Of a stretch of 64,000 bases of DNA, positions 1-8,433 are shown piece after piece. Within the stretch, counting starts at the first letter, position 1. Each line of letters begins with the position of its first letter. The position numbers and the translations under genes were made by a program. The notes under the pieces are model-generated. The model had not been told where the DNA came from, ran no database searches, and worked only from the letters and a program-made list of their open reading frames with translations. This DNA is from Rufibacter roseus (GTDB taxonomy: Bacteria > Bacteroidota > Bacteroidia > Cytophagales > Hymenobacteraceae), in the NCBI RefSeq assembly GCF_001647285.1, contig NZ_LRML01000011.1:80891-144890 (forward strand). Reading direction: 5' to 3'.

Positions 1-558
1 ATGCTGAGCATTACCACCTCTGACAATACCGGTAGTTTGTGGCTACAACAGTTGGCGGGCGGCGGCACAGCCATAAACGCGTGGCTGGAGAAAAATGGCT
101 TTGAAAAGACTCGCATGAACTCACGTACGCCCGGCCGAAGAAAAAACTGGGAGCAATACGGTTGGGGACAAACTACTCCCCGCGAAATGGCTAACCTAGT
201 GACCATGATCAGAGAAGGCAAAGCCGTGAGCCCAGCCGCCAGCGAACGCATGTACCGCAACTTGGGCAGAATTTACTACGACTCCTACGCCCTTTCGAAA
301 ATTCCGCCCTACGTGCATACCGCCTCTAAGTCAGGTGCGGTCAATCAATCAAAGTCTGAGGTTGTATTAGTGAATGCCCCTAACGGAGATTATGTGTTTT
401 GCATCATCACTAAAAACCAGAAGGACGAGCGTTGGGCTCCAGACAATGCTGGGGCTGTGCTAATTCAGAAAGTATCAGAAACGCTATGGAAGCATTTTGA
501 ACCAAAGTCAAATTGGGAGCCAGCACCCGGCATAGAGAAGTACTCGAATTTATATTAA
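1..558 (+). CDS. Class A beta-lactamase-like serine hydrolase, 3' part only
   Basis: The reading frame is already open at the window edge, so the true start and the catalytic SxxK motif lie upstream. What remains shows two class A landmarks: an SDN triad near residue 7 (the SxN loop) and KSG in AsKSGAV near residue 110, in the position of the KTG box. A segment GWGQTTPREMANL matches the helix that follows the omega loop in this family. The family opens beta-lactam rings or related amides by a serine acyl-enzyme, normally in the periplasm. The Met at base 1 is probably an internal residue. A drug-resistance role is not shown; a penicillin-binding-like peptidase is the alternative. Confidence 0.75.
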   Translation: MLSITTSDNTGSLWLQQLAGGGTAINAWLEKNGFEKTRMNSRTPGRRKNWEQYGWGQTTPREMANLVTMIREGKAVSPAASERMYRNLGRIYYDSYALSKIPPYVHTASKSGAVNQSKSEVVLVNAPNGDYVFCIITKNQKDERWAPDNAGAVLIQKVSETLWKHFEPKSNWEPAPGIEKYSNLY

Positions 559-563
559 TAAAG

Positions 564-3329
564 ATGCTGGGGCTTGAGGAGACAGAAAAAATAAAATTGG
601 TAGAATTCCCTGCCGGCATAAAATTTAAGTACCCATGGCGTAAATATCAGGCTCGGGTGCTCCATGAACTAGACCAACACCTGGAGAACGGTCACCTGCA
701 CGTGATTGCTCCACCCGGCTCAGGCAAAACCATTTTAGGGCTGGAGGTGATGCTGCGGCTCAACAAACCCACCCTAATTTTAGCCCCCACACTAGCCATC
801 CGGAACCAGTGGGTTCAACGATTCTGTGATTTATTCTTGCAAGCTGGGCAGGCACCAGACTGGATCTCCAGAGACATTCGGCAGCCCTTATTCTTAACCG
901 TCACCACTTATCAGTCTTTACACGCCGTCTGCCAAATTTCTAAATCAGAAGCGGAGTTTAATCTTTCCGCCGAGGAGCAGGATGAAGAGGAAAAACTGAC
1001 GGAAGTCTCAGTTAACACAAACGCTAATTTGCAGGAGATTGTACGGCTGTTGCAAGCTCAAGGTGTAAACACCATTGTGGTAGACGAGGCCCACCACCTG
1101 AAAAATGAATGGTGGAAAACTCTTACGCAGGTAAAAAAGCAACTCAACCCTACAATTGTCGGGCTCACAGCCACGCCGCCCTATGATGTCACTCCCCTGG
1201 AATGGGCACGCTATTCCGAATTGAGTGGCCCGGTAGACGCAGAGATTTTTGTACCGGAGCTAGTGGCCGAAGGAGATTTATGCCCGCATCAGGACTTTGT
1301 CTTTTTCTCGGCGCCCACCATTGAGGAGAAAAAGAAAATTTTGGATTTCCGGAGCAAAGTGCAGAAACTGTTTGAAGAGCTGCAGCAAGACGAAACCCTG
1401 ATTGAAGCCCTTACCCAGCATCCCATCATGCAGCAGCCTCTGGAGCAACTGGAGTGGATCTACACCAACCTGAAAACCTATTCCGCCACGCTTATCTTTC
1501 TGCACGCAGTTGGCCGCGAGATTTCCCCGACCCACCTGGAAGTAATCGGCGATGCCGAATATGCTGTTCCAGGTCTCAACTATGAGTGGATGGAAGAAGT
1601 GCTATGCTTTTACCTGTTCAAAGATCCGGCGGCCTTTCTGCAGTATGAAGAACACCAGGAGCACCTGCAAAACAAGCTGAAACGATATAGTGCTTTAGAA
1701 AACAGACAGCTGAGCTTGCGGCATAGCCGAAAGGTACATACCTCTTTAGGCTCTAGCCTGAGCAAATTGCAGAGCATTGAAAAAATTGTAGCCCATGAGC
1801 ACGCTTTGCTGCAAGAAAACCTCCGGTTGGTCATCCTGACTGACTACATCCGGAAAGAACTTTTACACCCACAGGGGCATGTACAGCCGCTGAATAAAAT
1901 GGGAGCCATGCCGGTGTTTGAGCAACTCAGACGCCACTCCCCTTCGCCCTACAAGATGGGCGTACTGACTGGTTCAGTTGTGATACTACCAACGGCAGCC
2001 TTGCCCCAACTACAGAAATTATCACTCGCCGAAGGTGTAGAAACCCTTACCAGCTCTCCCCTTCTGTATGACCCTTCATTTACGGTTATTCAGCAGACGG
2101 CTCAGGTAAAGCATGTGTTGGTGCACCTGATTACGCAGTTGTTTCAGGCTGGGGAAATAGAAATTCTGATAGGCACTAAATCATTGCTCGGAGAAGGCTG
2201 GGATGCTCCGTGCATCAACTCTCTTATTCTGGCCAGTTTTGTTGGCTCTTTTGTTTCTTCAAACCAAATGCGCGGCCGGGCTATCAGGGCACAGGCAGGC
2301 AATGCCGCTAAAACCGGCAATATCTGGCATTTGGTTTGTCTGGACCCCACAGATACACGAGGCGGCGGTGACATTGATTTGCTCAAGCGCCGGTTTAAAG
2401 GTTTTGTAGGCATATCTTTCCATGAAGAGATAACGCTTGAGAACGGCACCGCCCGCCTTAACTTACCTGACCAATTTACGGGGCCCGACCATCTGAAAGC
2501 TATCAATGCCCACATGCTGTCTTGCGCCCAGCAACGGCACACCTTGCTTGAGCGGTGGAATCAAGCACTGGAGAAAGGAGCCACGCTGGTAGAGGAAATT
2601 AAAATCCCTTTCCAAAAAGAGCGCAACTACAAAGCCGACAAACGCCTGTACTTTGATAAAACCATTAAATATGCGGTAGGTGAACTGTTCTTCGGACTGG
2701 TCATGCTTAGCGAGTGGCTGTTAGGCTACTTTGCCCGTGCTGTCCGCAGCATCAGATCTTTGCAGGACCTTTATTACCTGTTTTTCGCTTTTTTAGGCTT
2801 GGGCATGGTTTTCTGCGGCAGGCAAATTTACCTTACCTTGCGGGTATACCTCAAGTACCGGGACATTGCCAAAGATTTTCAACCTATTGGGGAGGCGCTA
2901 TTGGTTTCACTTTCCAAAGCGGGGCTACTGCAAACGCCACTTTCTCAATTACAGGTGCTTTCATATGTAGACGAGTACGGAGCCGTTTATTGCCATTTAC
3001 AAGGCGGCACTACCTTTGAACGGTCTTACTTCATTAAAGCCCTTTCTGAAATGGTAGGCCCCATAGATAACCCACGCTACGTTATGCTGCGGCAGAACAA
3101 GTTCCTGAAAATTTTACTGCAGAAAGACTATCATTCCGTGCCAGAGGCTATTGGTAGAAACAAAGCATTGGCTGAATTTCTAGCTCAGGAGTGGAGGCAA
3201 AAGGTAGGAGACTGTGAACTCATCTTCACCCGCAACCTGGAAGGCCGAAAGCTTTTACTTAAAGCCCGCATGCACTCTTTGGCTTCTGAGTTTGAAGACA
3301 AAACAGAACAGCTGAACCAATGGAGGTAA
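564..3329 (+). CDS. Superfamily 2 DEAD/DEAH-type helicase with predicted membrane segments
   Basis: A protein of about 921 residues with a full SF2 motor: a Q-like YQARVLHEL, Walker A PPGSGKT near residue 50, DEAH box VVDEAHH near 174, LTATPP (motif III), a GEGWDAP segment and motif VI RGRAIRAQ near 571. This implies ATP-driven work on nucleic acid. Unusually, residues of about 706-770 hold two hydrophobic stretches (around FFGLVMLSEWLLGYF and LYYLFFAFLGLGMVF) that look membrane-spanning, followed by a soluble tail of about 150 residues. An open frame reaches back to 513, overlapping the preceding gene. I chose the ATG at 564, six bases after that gene's stop. A DEDDh exonuclease gene follows 116 bases later, so a joint DNA-processing role is possible but unproven. 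Confidence 0.8.
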   Translation: MLGLEETEKIKLVEFPAGIKFKYPWRKYQARVLHELDQHLENGHLHVIAPPGSGKTILGLEVMLRLNKPTLILAPTLAIRNQWVQRFCDLFLQAGQAPDWISRDIRQPLFLTVTTYQSLHAVCQISKSEAEFNLSAEEQDEEEKLTEVSVNTNANLQEIVRLLQAQGVNTIVVDEAHHLKNEWWKTLTQVKKQLNPTIVGLTATPPYDVTPLEWARYSELSGPVDAEIFVPELVAEGDLCPHQDFVFFSAPTIEEKKKILDFRSKVQKLFEELQQDETLIEALTQHPIMQQPLEQLEWIYTNLKTYSATLIFLHAVGREISPTHLEVIGDAEYAVPGLNYEWMEEVLCFYLFKDPAAFLQYEEHQEHLQNKLKRYSALENRQLSLRHSRKVHTSLGSSLSKLQSIEKIVAHEHALLQENLRLVILTDYIRKELLHPQGHVQPLNKMGAMPVFEQLRRHSPSPYKMGVLTGSVVILPTAALPQLQKLSLAEGVETLTSSPLLYDPSFTVIQQTAQVKHVLVHLITQLFQAGEIEILIGTKSLLGEGWDAPCINSLILASFVGSFVSSNQMRGRAIRAQAGNAAKTGNIWHLVCLDPTDTRGGGDIDLLKRRFKGFVGISFHEEITLENGTARLNLPDQFTGPDHLKAINAHMLSCAQQRHTLLERWNQALEKGATLVEEIKIPFQKERNYKADKRLYFDKTIKYAVGELFFGLVMLSEWLLGYFARAVRSIRSLQDLYYLFFAFLGLGMVFCGRQIYLTLRVYLKYRDIAKDFQPIGEALLVSLSKAGLLQTPLSQLQVLSYVDEYGAVYCHLQGGTTFERSYFIKALSEMVGPIDNPRYVMLRQNKFLKILLQKDYHSVPEAIGRNKALAEFLAQEWRQKVGDCELIFTRNLEGRKLLLKARMHSLASEFEDKTEQLNQWR

Positions 3330-3339
3330 GAGGTTAATG

Positions 3340-3379
3340 CTGTTTTAGGCTTCTTTTTCAGAAAACAGGCTAAAAACAG
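3340..3379. repeat. Intergenic palindrome, copy 1
   Basis: First of about two dozen related imperfect palindromes of 35-41 bases. The general plan is CTGTTTTAGGCCTGTTTTTC, a 2-4 base centre, then GAAAACAGGCCTAAAACAG. This copy starts 10 bases after the helicase stop. Its outer arms are CTGTTTTAGGC and GGCTAAAAACAG. Function unknown. Confidence 0.8.
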
Positions 3380-3445
3380 TACTTCTATTCTCAGCTTAAA
3401 CTCTACTCCTGCGTATAGGGCTTTTCAGGCAAACACTTCAACAAT

Positions 3446-4117
3446 ATGTCTTCTGGTTTTCTCCCGCTTTTCCCTAGCTTGGTTCAGGTGTTGGACAATT
3501 ACACTGTGCTCGATTTTGAGACTACCGGTGTGAGTGGCAGCAAAGGACAAGTTATAGAGATTGGCGCGCTGAAAGGTGCAGGGGCAAAAGTTACGGCTCG
3601 GTTTCATGCGCTAATTAAATTACAAGGGGAACTGCCGCCTAAGATTACAGAAATCACGGGCATAACGGCAACAGACCTAGAAAACGGCATAGACGAGCGC
3701 TCTGCCTTCACCATTTTACAGGAGTTTATTGGTGACAGTGTGGTAGTTGCCCATAATGCTCCCTTTGATTTAGGCTTTCTGTACAACACCTACCGTAGGT
3801 TAAAACTGAAGCCCACACAGCACCCCTTCCTAGATACCCTCTCGGTATGCCGCCTGCGTCAGCCATCGCCCCGCAGCCTGCAGGCCATGTGCCAAACCTA
3901 TGGCATTAAACACTCCCACTGGCACCGTGCCTTGCCTGACGCCACCGCTACCTTGTATTTACTGCATAAGCTGCACGAAGAAGCTTCTATTGACCCTTTT
4001 CTAAACAAAATAGTGGTAAACCCTAAATATGGCTCGCCCAAGTTGCTCCCTCCTTTTGCCGAAATAATTTCTCCGCCTGATTCCCCTTACACCAGATCTT
4101 CTCTTTCTAGTTCATAA
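3446..4117 (+). CDS. DEDDh-type 3'-5' exonuclease (DNA polymerase III epsilon-like)
   Basis: The protein has 223 residues. The exonuclease motifs are in order: ExoI VLDFETTG (Asp and Glu metal ligands) near residue 24, ExoII HNAPFDLGF near 97, and ExoIII HRALPDA with the His and Asp of the DEDDh subtype near 155. The family removes nucleotides from DNA or RNA 3' ends with two metal ions. Here the domain stands alone with no polymerase or UvrC-like fusion, so it may act in repair, proofreading in trans or RNA turnover. A tail of about 45 residues rich in Pro and Ser follows the domain. It lies downstream of the membrane helicase on the same strand with a palindrome between them, so co-transcription is possible but not tight. 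Confidence 0.85.
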   Translation: MSSGFLPLFPSLVQVLDNYTVLDFETTGVSGSKGQVIEIGALKGAGAKVTARFHALIKLQGELPPKITEITGITATDLENGIDERSAFTILQEFIGDSVVVAHNAPFDLGFLYNTYRRLKLKPTQHPFLDTLSVCRLRQPSPRSLQAMCQTYGIKHSHWHRALPDATATLYLLHKLHEEASIDPFLNKIVVNPKYGSPKLLPPFAEIISPPDSPYTRSSLSSS

Positions 4118-4357
4118 AACATAACCCACCCCGGAAGTGGAATAAGATCAACCGGAATAATATTTTTTAAATATTACCAGAACACCAGTAGCTTCTTTCT
4201 AAGGTTCAACTTTCGTATAAATCGGTGTTTAAAATCAGTATTAAATCAATAATCCTAATTCCCTTAGCCTCGTTTGATAAACCAACGGAGTAATCACACC
4301 ATCAACACTTTATGATTATTCCGTCAAACTGTTTATGAAACCAAAAGAAGGAATGTG

Positions 4358-5683
4358 ATGAAGAAGATACAGTTGATTTGGTTTGTCTTACTGAGCCTTA
4401 GCTTTTTGGCCTGCTCCCCCACAGATGACGCCCTGGATGAAGTGAATCAGGACGCTGGTTTCTTAACCAAAGGAATTCACCCCCTGCAGAATACATCTGA
4501 CTTAGATGTGCTTATCAATGACATTGGCAACAGCCAGTATGTGCTGCTGGGAGAAGCCTCGCACGGCACCGCTGAATACTATGAATGGCGGGCAGAAATC
4601 TCAAAGCGCCTGATACAAGAAAAAGGCTTTAACCTAATTGCCGTGGAGGGCGACTGGCCAGCCACGTACACTTTAAACCAATACATACAGGGGCAGCAAG
4701 GAAGCAGCGCCAACCAAGTGCTACAAGCCTACCAACGCTGGCCTACCTGGATGTGGGCGAACCAGGAAGTAGCCTCACTGGCGGAATGGCTGCGCCAGTA
4801 TAACGCCAACCAAGGGCAAAACAACAAAGTAGGTTTTTACGGTATGGATGTGTACAGCCTCTGGGAGTCTTTAGACGCCTTGAGAGCATACCTAGAGCAA
4901 GCCAACCCGGAAGCTGCCCAGTTGGCTCGCAACGCCCAAGCTTGCCTGGCGCCTTACAACCGTGACGAACAACTGTATGCACAGGCAACAGCTCAAGGCA
5001 GATCTTGTGCAGATCAATTGCAACAACTTTATGCTGCTGTTCAGGCACATCGGCAAAGCCGACCACCCGGAGATGAAGCAGCTTTTAATGCTGAACAGAA
5101 TGCTCTGGCCGCGGTAAACGCAGAACGGTATTATTACCAAATGGTAAGGAGCGGATCAGCCTCCTGGAACCTCCGCGACCGGCACATGCAGGAAACCGTT
5201 AACCGTCTGGTCAGCCACCGTGGCGACAACGCCAAAATTATTATCTGGGCCCATAACACCCACGTTGGTGACGCCCGCTATACTGATATGGTCCAAACCG
5301 GTGAAGTAAACATTGGCCAACTCCTTAGAGAACAGCATGCCAACGCAGGGGTTTACCTAGTAGGCTTCGGCTCTTATGAAGGACAGGTAATTGCCTCAAG
5401 CCGCTGGGGTGGCAGCACCCAGGTAATGCCCGTACCTGCCGCCACGGCCAACAGCTGGGAAGCGCTTCTGCACCAACACAGCCCTACAAATAAACTGTTG
5501 CTGATGGAAGAACTGCAAGACATTCCTGAAGCTATGAAAACCCGAGGCCACCGCGCCATTGGGGTTACGTACAACCCTTCCTCTGAACGAGGCAATTATG
5601 TTCCTACTGTTTTACCGATGCGGTATGACGCCTTTCTGTTCATAGATAGAACTACCGCTTTGCATCCGTTGCAGGGCATGTAA
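4358..5683 (+). CDS. Erythromycin esterase-family lipoprotein
   Basis: The N-terminus has a lipoprotein signal ending in SFLAC (Cys19), so the mature protein is probably lipid-anchored in the envelope. The hydrolase core shows GEASHGT (Glu66, His69), AVEGDWP (Glu97) and IIWAHNTHVGD, matching the Glu and His residues that define the erythromycin esterase (Ere) family. Known members open macrolide lactones, but most chromosomal Bacteroidota members have no tested substrate, so resistance should not be assumed. A GTG at 4355 is also in frame. The ATG at 4358 is preferred, with AGAAGG just upstream, one of the few good ribosome-binding sites in the window. A strong terminator follows 27 bases after the stop. 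Confidence 0.8.
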   Translation: MKKIQLIWFVLLSLSFLACSPTDDALDEVNQDAGFLTKGIHPLQNTSDLDVLINDIGNSQYVLLGEASHGTAEYYEWRAEISKRLIQEKGFNLIAVEGDWPATYTLNQYIQGQQGSSANQVLQAYQRWPTWMWANQEVASLAEWLRQYNANQGQNNKVGFYGMDVYSLWESLDALRAYLEQANPEAAQLARNAQACLAPYNRDEQLYAQATAQGRSCADQLQQLYAAVQAHRQSRPPGDEAAFNAEQNALAAVNAERYYYQMVRSGSASWNLRDRHMQETVNRLVSHRGDNAKIIIWAHNTHVGDARYTDMVQTGEVNIGQLLREQHANAGVYLVGFGSYEGQVIASSRWGGSTQVMPVPAATANSWEALLHQHSPTNKLLLMEELQDIPEAMKTRGHRAIGVTYNPSSERGNYVPTVLPMRYDAFLFIDRTTALHPLQGM

Positions 5684-5710
5684 TTGTAAAACCAGAACTC
5701 TCATAAAAAC

Positions 5711-5747
5711 AGCAAGGGGGCTAGTATCTAGCCCCCTTGCTGTTTTT
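5711..5747. terminator. Bidirectional terminator
   Basis: The arms AGCAAGGGGGCTA and TAGCCCCCTTGCT form a perfect 13-bp stem with a 5-base loop. It is followed by GTTTTTA and preceded by AAAAAC, so it can work on both strands. It sits between two convergent genes. Confidence 0.85.
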
Positions 5748-5805
5748 ATAAATATTAGAGCAAAGGAGCCTTGTCATCATCCTTCGCTGCAGTGCTGATT
5801 TTATT

Positions 5806-6699
5806 TTAGTCTAGAACCTTAACGCTCTTGGCCACATCATTGCCTTCATCGTCTTTCTCTACCTCAAACTCTACTCTATCCCCTACACGTAACTCATTGA
5901 AATCTGCATCAATGACATTAGAGAAGTGGAAGAACAGGTTGTTTGGCGGGAATTTGATAAAGCCGTAGCCGTTTTTAAGGCTCATGATCTCACCTTCTCC
6001 CACGTCTGGCAATGGCACATCGCTTGTTGTAGTAGTCCGTTTCTGGTCAGGCTGCACAAATAATCGGTTGATGGCTGAATCATTACGGGCAATGCGCTGG
6101 TCAATCATACTGTGCATGGCCAACGGATAGGTTACCTCACCCAACAAATCTTGCGACGGCCGCGTTGTCATCCGCTGCCCGTTGTCGGTGGTATATTCAA
6201 ATTCCCAGGTTAAGGCCATGACACGGGTACCCAAAGCATTTAATTTGCGCACCAACGGCACATAATCTCCGTCTGAAGAGATAAGCACCAGCACATCAAA
6301 CTTTTTGTAAAAAGCCTGCTCAAACGCTTCAAGCGCCAACCAAACGTCAATACCGCGTTCCTGCTTATACCCTTCTGGTGTAGTCCGCACCGGTAGGTAA
6401 TGAGTTGTTACGCCTTCTGACATCAAAATGTCGTCGAATACCCGATCCCAGTACAGGGTGTCGCCGCGCTGGCTGGCATCATATGCGTTTAACCGGCCTC
6501 TGAAGTAGTGGGCATCCACTATTTTGCACAGGCGCGGGTCCATGTTCTCTTCTTCGGCCACTTGGTCACGAATAAATTCGTGCAACCCCGAGATACTAAT
6601 CCGGCGTTTGCGTTGGTGCCCGTATGCATAGTAATTACTTACCTGCAGGAAGTAATTACCGTCATAGAAGACGCCAATTCTAACTAGTTTTTCTTGCAT
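5806..6699 (-). CDS. NYN-domain ribonuclease-like protein with C-terminal cold-shock domain
   Basis: The N-terminal part (about residues 1-180) is an NYN/PIN-like fold: VFYDGNYF near residue 10, a central GIDVWLALEAFEQ and LISSDGDYVPLV give the acidic residues that bind metal in this RNase family. The last 65 residues or so form a cold-shock domain with RNP1-like KNGYGFIKF and RNP2-like LFFHFSNV, which bind single-stranded nucleic acid. The fusion suggests an RNA-targeted nuclease. The open frame extends to 6753, but the conserved fold begins just after the ATG at 6699. It is a single gene, convergent with the esterase. Nuclease activity is inferred from the family; the cold-shock motifs are clear. 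Confidence 0.8.
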   Translation of the reverse strand: MQEKLVRIGVFYDGNYFLQVSNYYAYGHQRKRRISISGLHEFIRDQVAEEENMDPRLCKIVDAHYFRGRLNAYDASQRGDTLYWDRVFDDILMSEGVTTHYLPVRTTPEGYKQERGIDVWLALEAFEQAFYKKFDVLVLISSDGDYVPLVRKLNALGTRVMALTWEFEYTTDNGQRMTTRPSQDLLGEVTYPLAMHSMIDQRIARNDSAINRLFVQPDQKRTTTTSDVPLPDVGEGEIMSLKNGYGFIKFPPNNLFFHFSNVIDADFNELRVGDRVEFEVEKDDEGNDVAKSVKVLD

Positions 6700-7185
6700 T
6701 TGTCTATGGTTGTTTGTCTGTCTCTTTATAACAAAGTGGGCAGCCAATAGCAAGAAGCGGAAAGAGAAGGAGGTATTTCTAGAGACGGAGCAATTGAATT
6801 TTAAAAAAATTAATTCTGGTATTTCTTAGTCTACTAATTCCTAATCTAAGTACTTCTTCCTGAACAATTGATTGCCCACGTACTTTATAAATTCAATCTA
6901 TAATATCCGCTCTCAGCCGTAATTGTTTTATGTATTTCTGCTTCGTTTAATATGAAAACGATAGGCTCGGGGAAAGCCCCTTCTAAGAAAAGCAGTTCAA
7001 TTTTGGTAAGCGCGGCGTAAAAATAGAGAATAAGATAGCTTACTACAAGTCTCTCTTAACAATTATATAACGTATTTTGAGCAGCAGTATTTCTACATAA
7101 TCATCTGTTTTAGACCTATTTTTAGAAAGGAGAGCTAAAACGAATTACTTTATAATATTCTTGGGCAAAACGCGCATTAATAGAT
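6700..7185. other. AT-rich intergenic region
   Basis: No supported gene is seen in these 486 bases. The sequence is AT-rich and probably carries the promoter of the NYN gene, which reads leftward, but no clear TTTG/TAnnTTTG pair was found. It holds no palindrome of the common 40-bp family. Confidence 0.5.
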
Positions 7186-7626
7186 TTATTGCAAAACTAC
7201 ACTATACACATTCCCTCCCCCTGGCCATGCCACCTCCAACACCAGCCTATCACCTGGCCGCGCTATGTCAAAGCGAGTATTATCCTCTTCTGCCGTTGTT
7301 GTACCTGTTTGGCTTTGGTTCTTAAACCATGCTCCAAAGTCAAAATTTTTAAGGTGAGCCGCACTTTCAAATTTCTGTACCTTTATTGGCCTATAGCCCC
7401 TTACCAAGTATACCGTTACCTGTAGCCCATTCTCAACAGGCACCTTTATTTCAATACTTTTTCCAAGCGCAGCTAATTTTACAGAGCTTTTTTGGTCAGC
7501 CTTTTTGCCGTTGATCAATAAGACCGCCTCCGCATTCTCCTGAGCCAGACAAGCACCAGAACCCGCTGAAAGCAAGCAAATTAAGAGCGTAAAAAAGGAC
7601 AGAGAAAAGAATGTTTTAAGGTTCAT
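7186..7626 (-). CDS. Small secreted protein, paralogue of the next gene
   Basis: Function unknown; 146 residues. A signal peptide ends near ACLAQ, so the protein is exported. The mature part has a conserved core VYLVRGYRPIKV and a C-terminal ARPGDRLVLEVAW segment. The neighbouring protein (7819-8250) has VYHVRGVMPLKV and ARSGDRIAMEVIF in the same places, so the two are diverged duplicates. The AR(P/S)GDR segment resembles, to my eye, the C-terminal part of gliding/secretion protein GldM; this is a weak inference. A GTG at 7632 is also in frame; the ATG at 7626 gives the better signal peptide. Confidence 0.6.
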   Translation of the reverse strand: MNLKTFFSLSFFTLLICLLSAGSGACLAQENAEAVLLINGKKADQKSSVKLAALGKSIEIKVPVENGLQVTVYLVRGYRPIKVQKFESAAHLKNFDFGAWFKNQSQTGTTTAEEDNTRFDIARPGDRLVLEVAWPGGGNVYSVVLQ

Positions 7627-7818
7627 ACGCACTACTTTTTCAAGTAAGGTAGTTATAATTACTCAGATAAGGACTGCAGCTGTACAAGCGTCTACTGTTG
7701 CACCTTACAGAAAGCTTTTATTTGTTCTAGGTTATAGCAAAAAAGAGGTTAATACTACAAGATTGCTCCTACCCTACTAACTTGATAAGTTTTTGGTTAA
7801 CCTTAAATGTGATCTCTA

Positions 7819-8250
7819 CTATTTCAGGCAAAGATTAACGGTGCCTGATTTACCGTTTTTGAAAATAACTTCCATGGCAATTCTATCTCCTGATCTCGCA
7901 GCCATAGCCTTTGGGTCAATGGAGGAATTGGTTTTGCCGTTAGTACCGGTTAGTGCCCAAGCTGCCAGATCTAGCTTCTGGAAATCTTTAATTTCATTGT
8001 AGCTCATTACTTTTAATGGCATTACACCTCGCACATGATAAACATTTATTTTTTCAACTTCCTCTGAGGTGCTAAATGAGGCCGCTCCCTTCAAATCTTT
8101 TATTCTGTGGCATTCTTTCTGATTGACTACTTTACCATTTAAGGTAAACGCAACAACAATGGGTTCTTCCTGGGCCATGGCCTCTACGCCAGCAAAAAGG
8201 AAGAACATAGCCAATAGGGCAGCCACTCCGGCTTTTATTTTCTTTTTCAT
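7819..8250 (-). CDS. Small secreted protein, paralogue of the preceding gene
   Basis: Function unknown; 143 residues. A clear signal peptide ends at VEAMAQ. The mature protein keeps the VYHVRG...KV core, a DLAAW segment (DFGAW in the paralogue) and the AR-S-GDRIAMEV stretch. It carries two Cys (KECHR and LCLK) that the paralogue lacks. It is separated from its paralogue by about 190 bases on the same strand, so each may have its own promoter. The kbl terminator lies upstream, so read-through from kbl is unlikely. Confidence 0.6.
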   Translation of the reverse strand: MKKKIKAGVAALLAMFFLFAGVEAMAQEEPIVVAFTLNGKVVNQKECHRIKDLKGAASFSTSEEVEKINVYHVRGVMPLKVMSYNEIKDFQKLDLAAWALTGTNGKTNSSIDPKAMAARSGDRIAMEVIFKNGKSGTVNLCLK

Positions 8251-8364
8251 ATATCTTTTTTATTTGAATATAGCGTTTCCTAAGTAATATCTATATTGTT
8301 CCACTTACTTATTTTTAGAAATAAATTACTGATCAACAGCATAGTACCACCACCCATCTAAATT

Positions 8365-8400
8365 AAAAACGCCTCTACCAGATATGGTAGAGGCGTTTTT
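8365..8400 (-). terminator. Terminator of kbl
   Basis: A perfect 16-bp stem joins AAAAACGCCTCTACCA and its complement around a GATA loop. The flanking A and T runs make it work on either strand. It lies downstream of kbl on the minus strand. Confidence 0.8.
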
Positions 8401-8403
8401 CCT

Positions 8404-8431
8404 CTGGTTTAAAAAAACAGGCCAAAAACAG
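8404..8431. repeat. Intergenic palindrome, copy 2 (short)
   Basis: Ends CTGG and ACAG with the core ACAGGCCAAAAACAG. It is a shortened, degenerate copy placed just after the kbl stop and next to its terminator. Confidence 0.55.
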
Positions 8432-8433
8432 CA

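Noticed and set aside
2144..2542. 132-codon frame antisense to the helicase
   Set aside because: It is antisense to helicase motif VI; no features.
4358..5683. Macrolide resistance gene call
   Set aside because: The fold is that of erythromycin esterases, but no evidence fixes the substrate, so only the family is stated.
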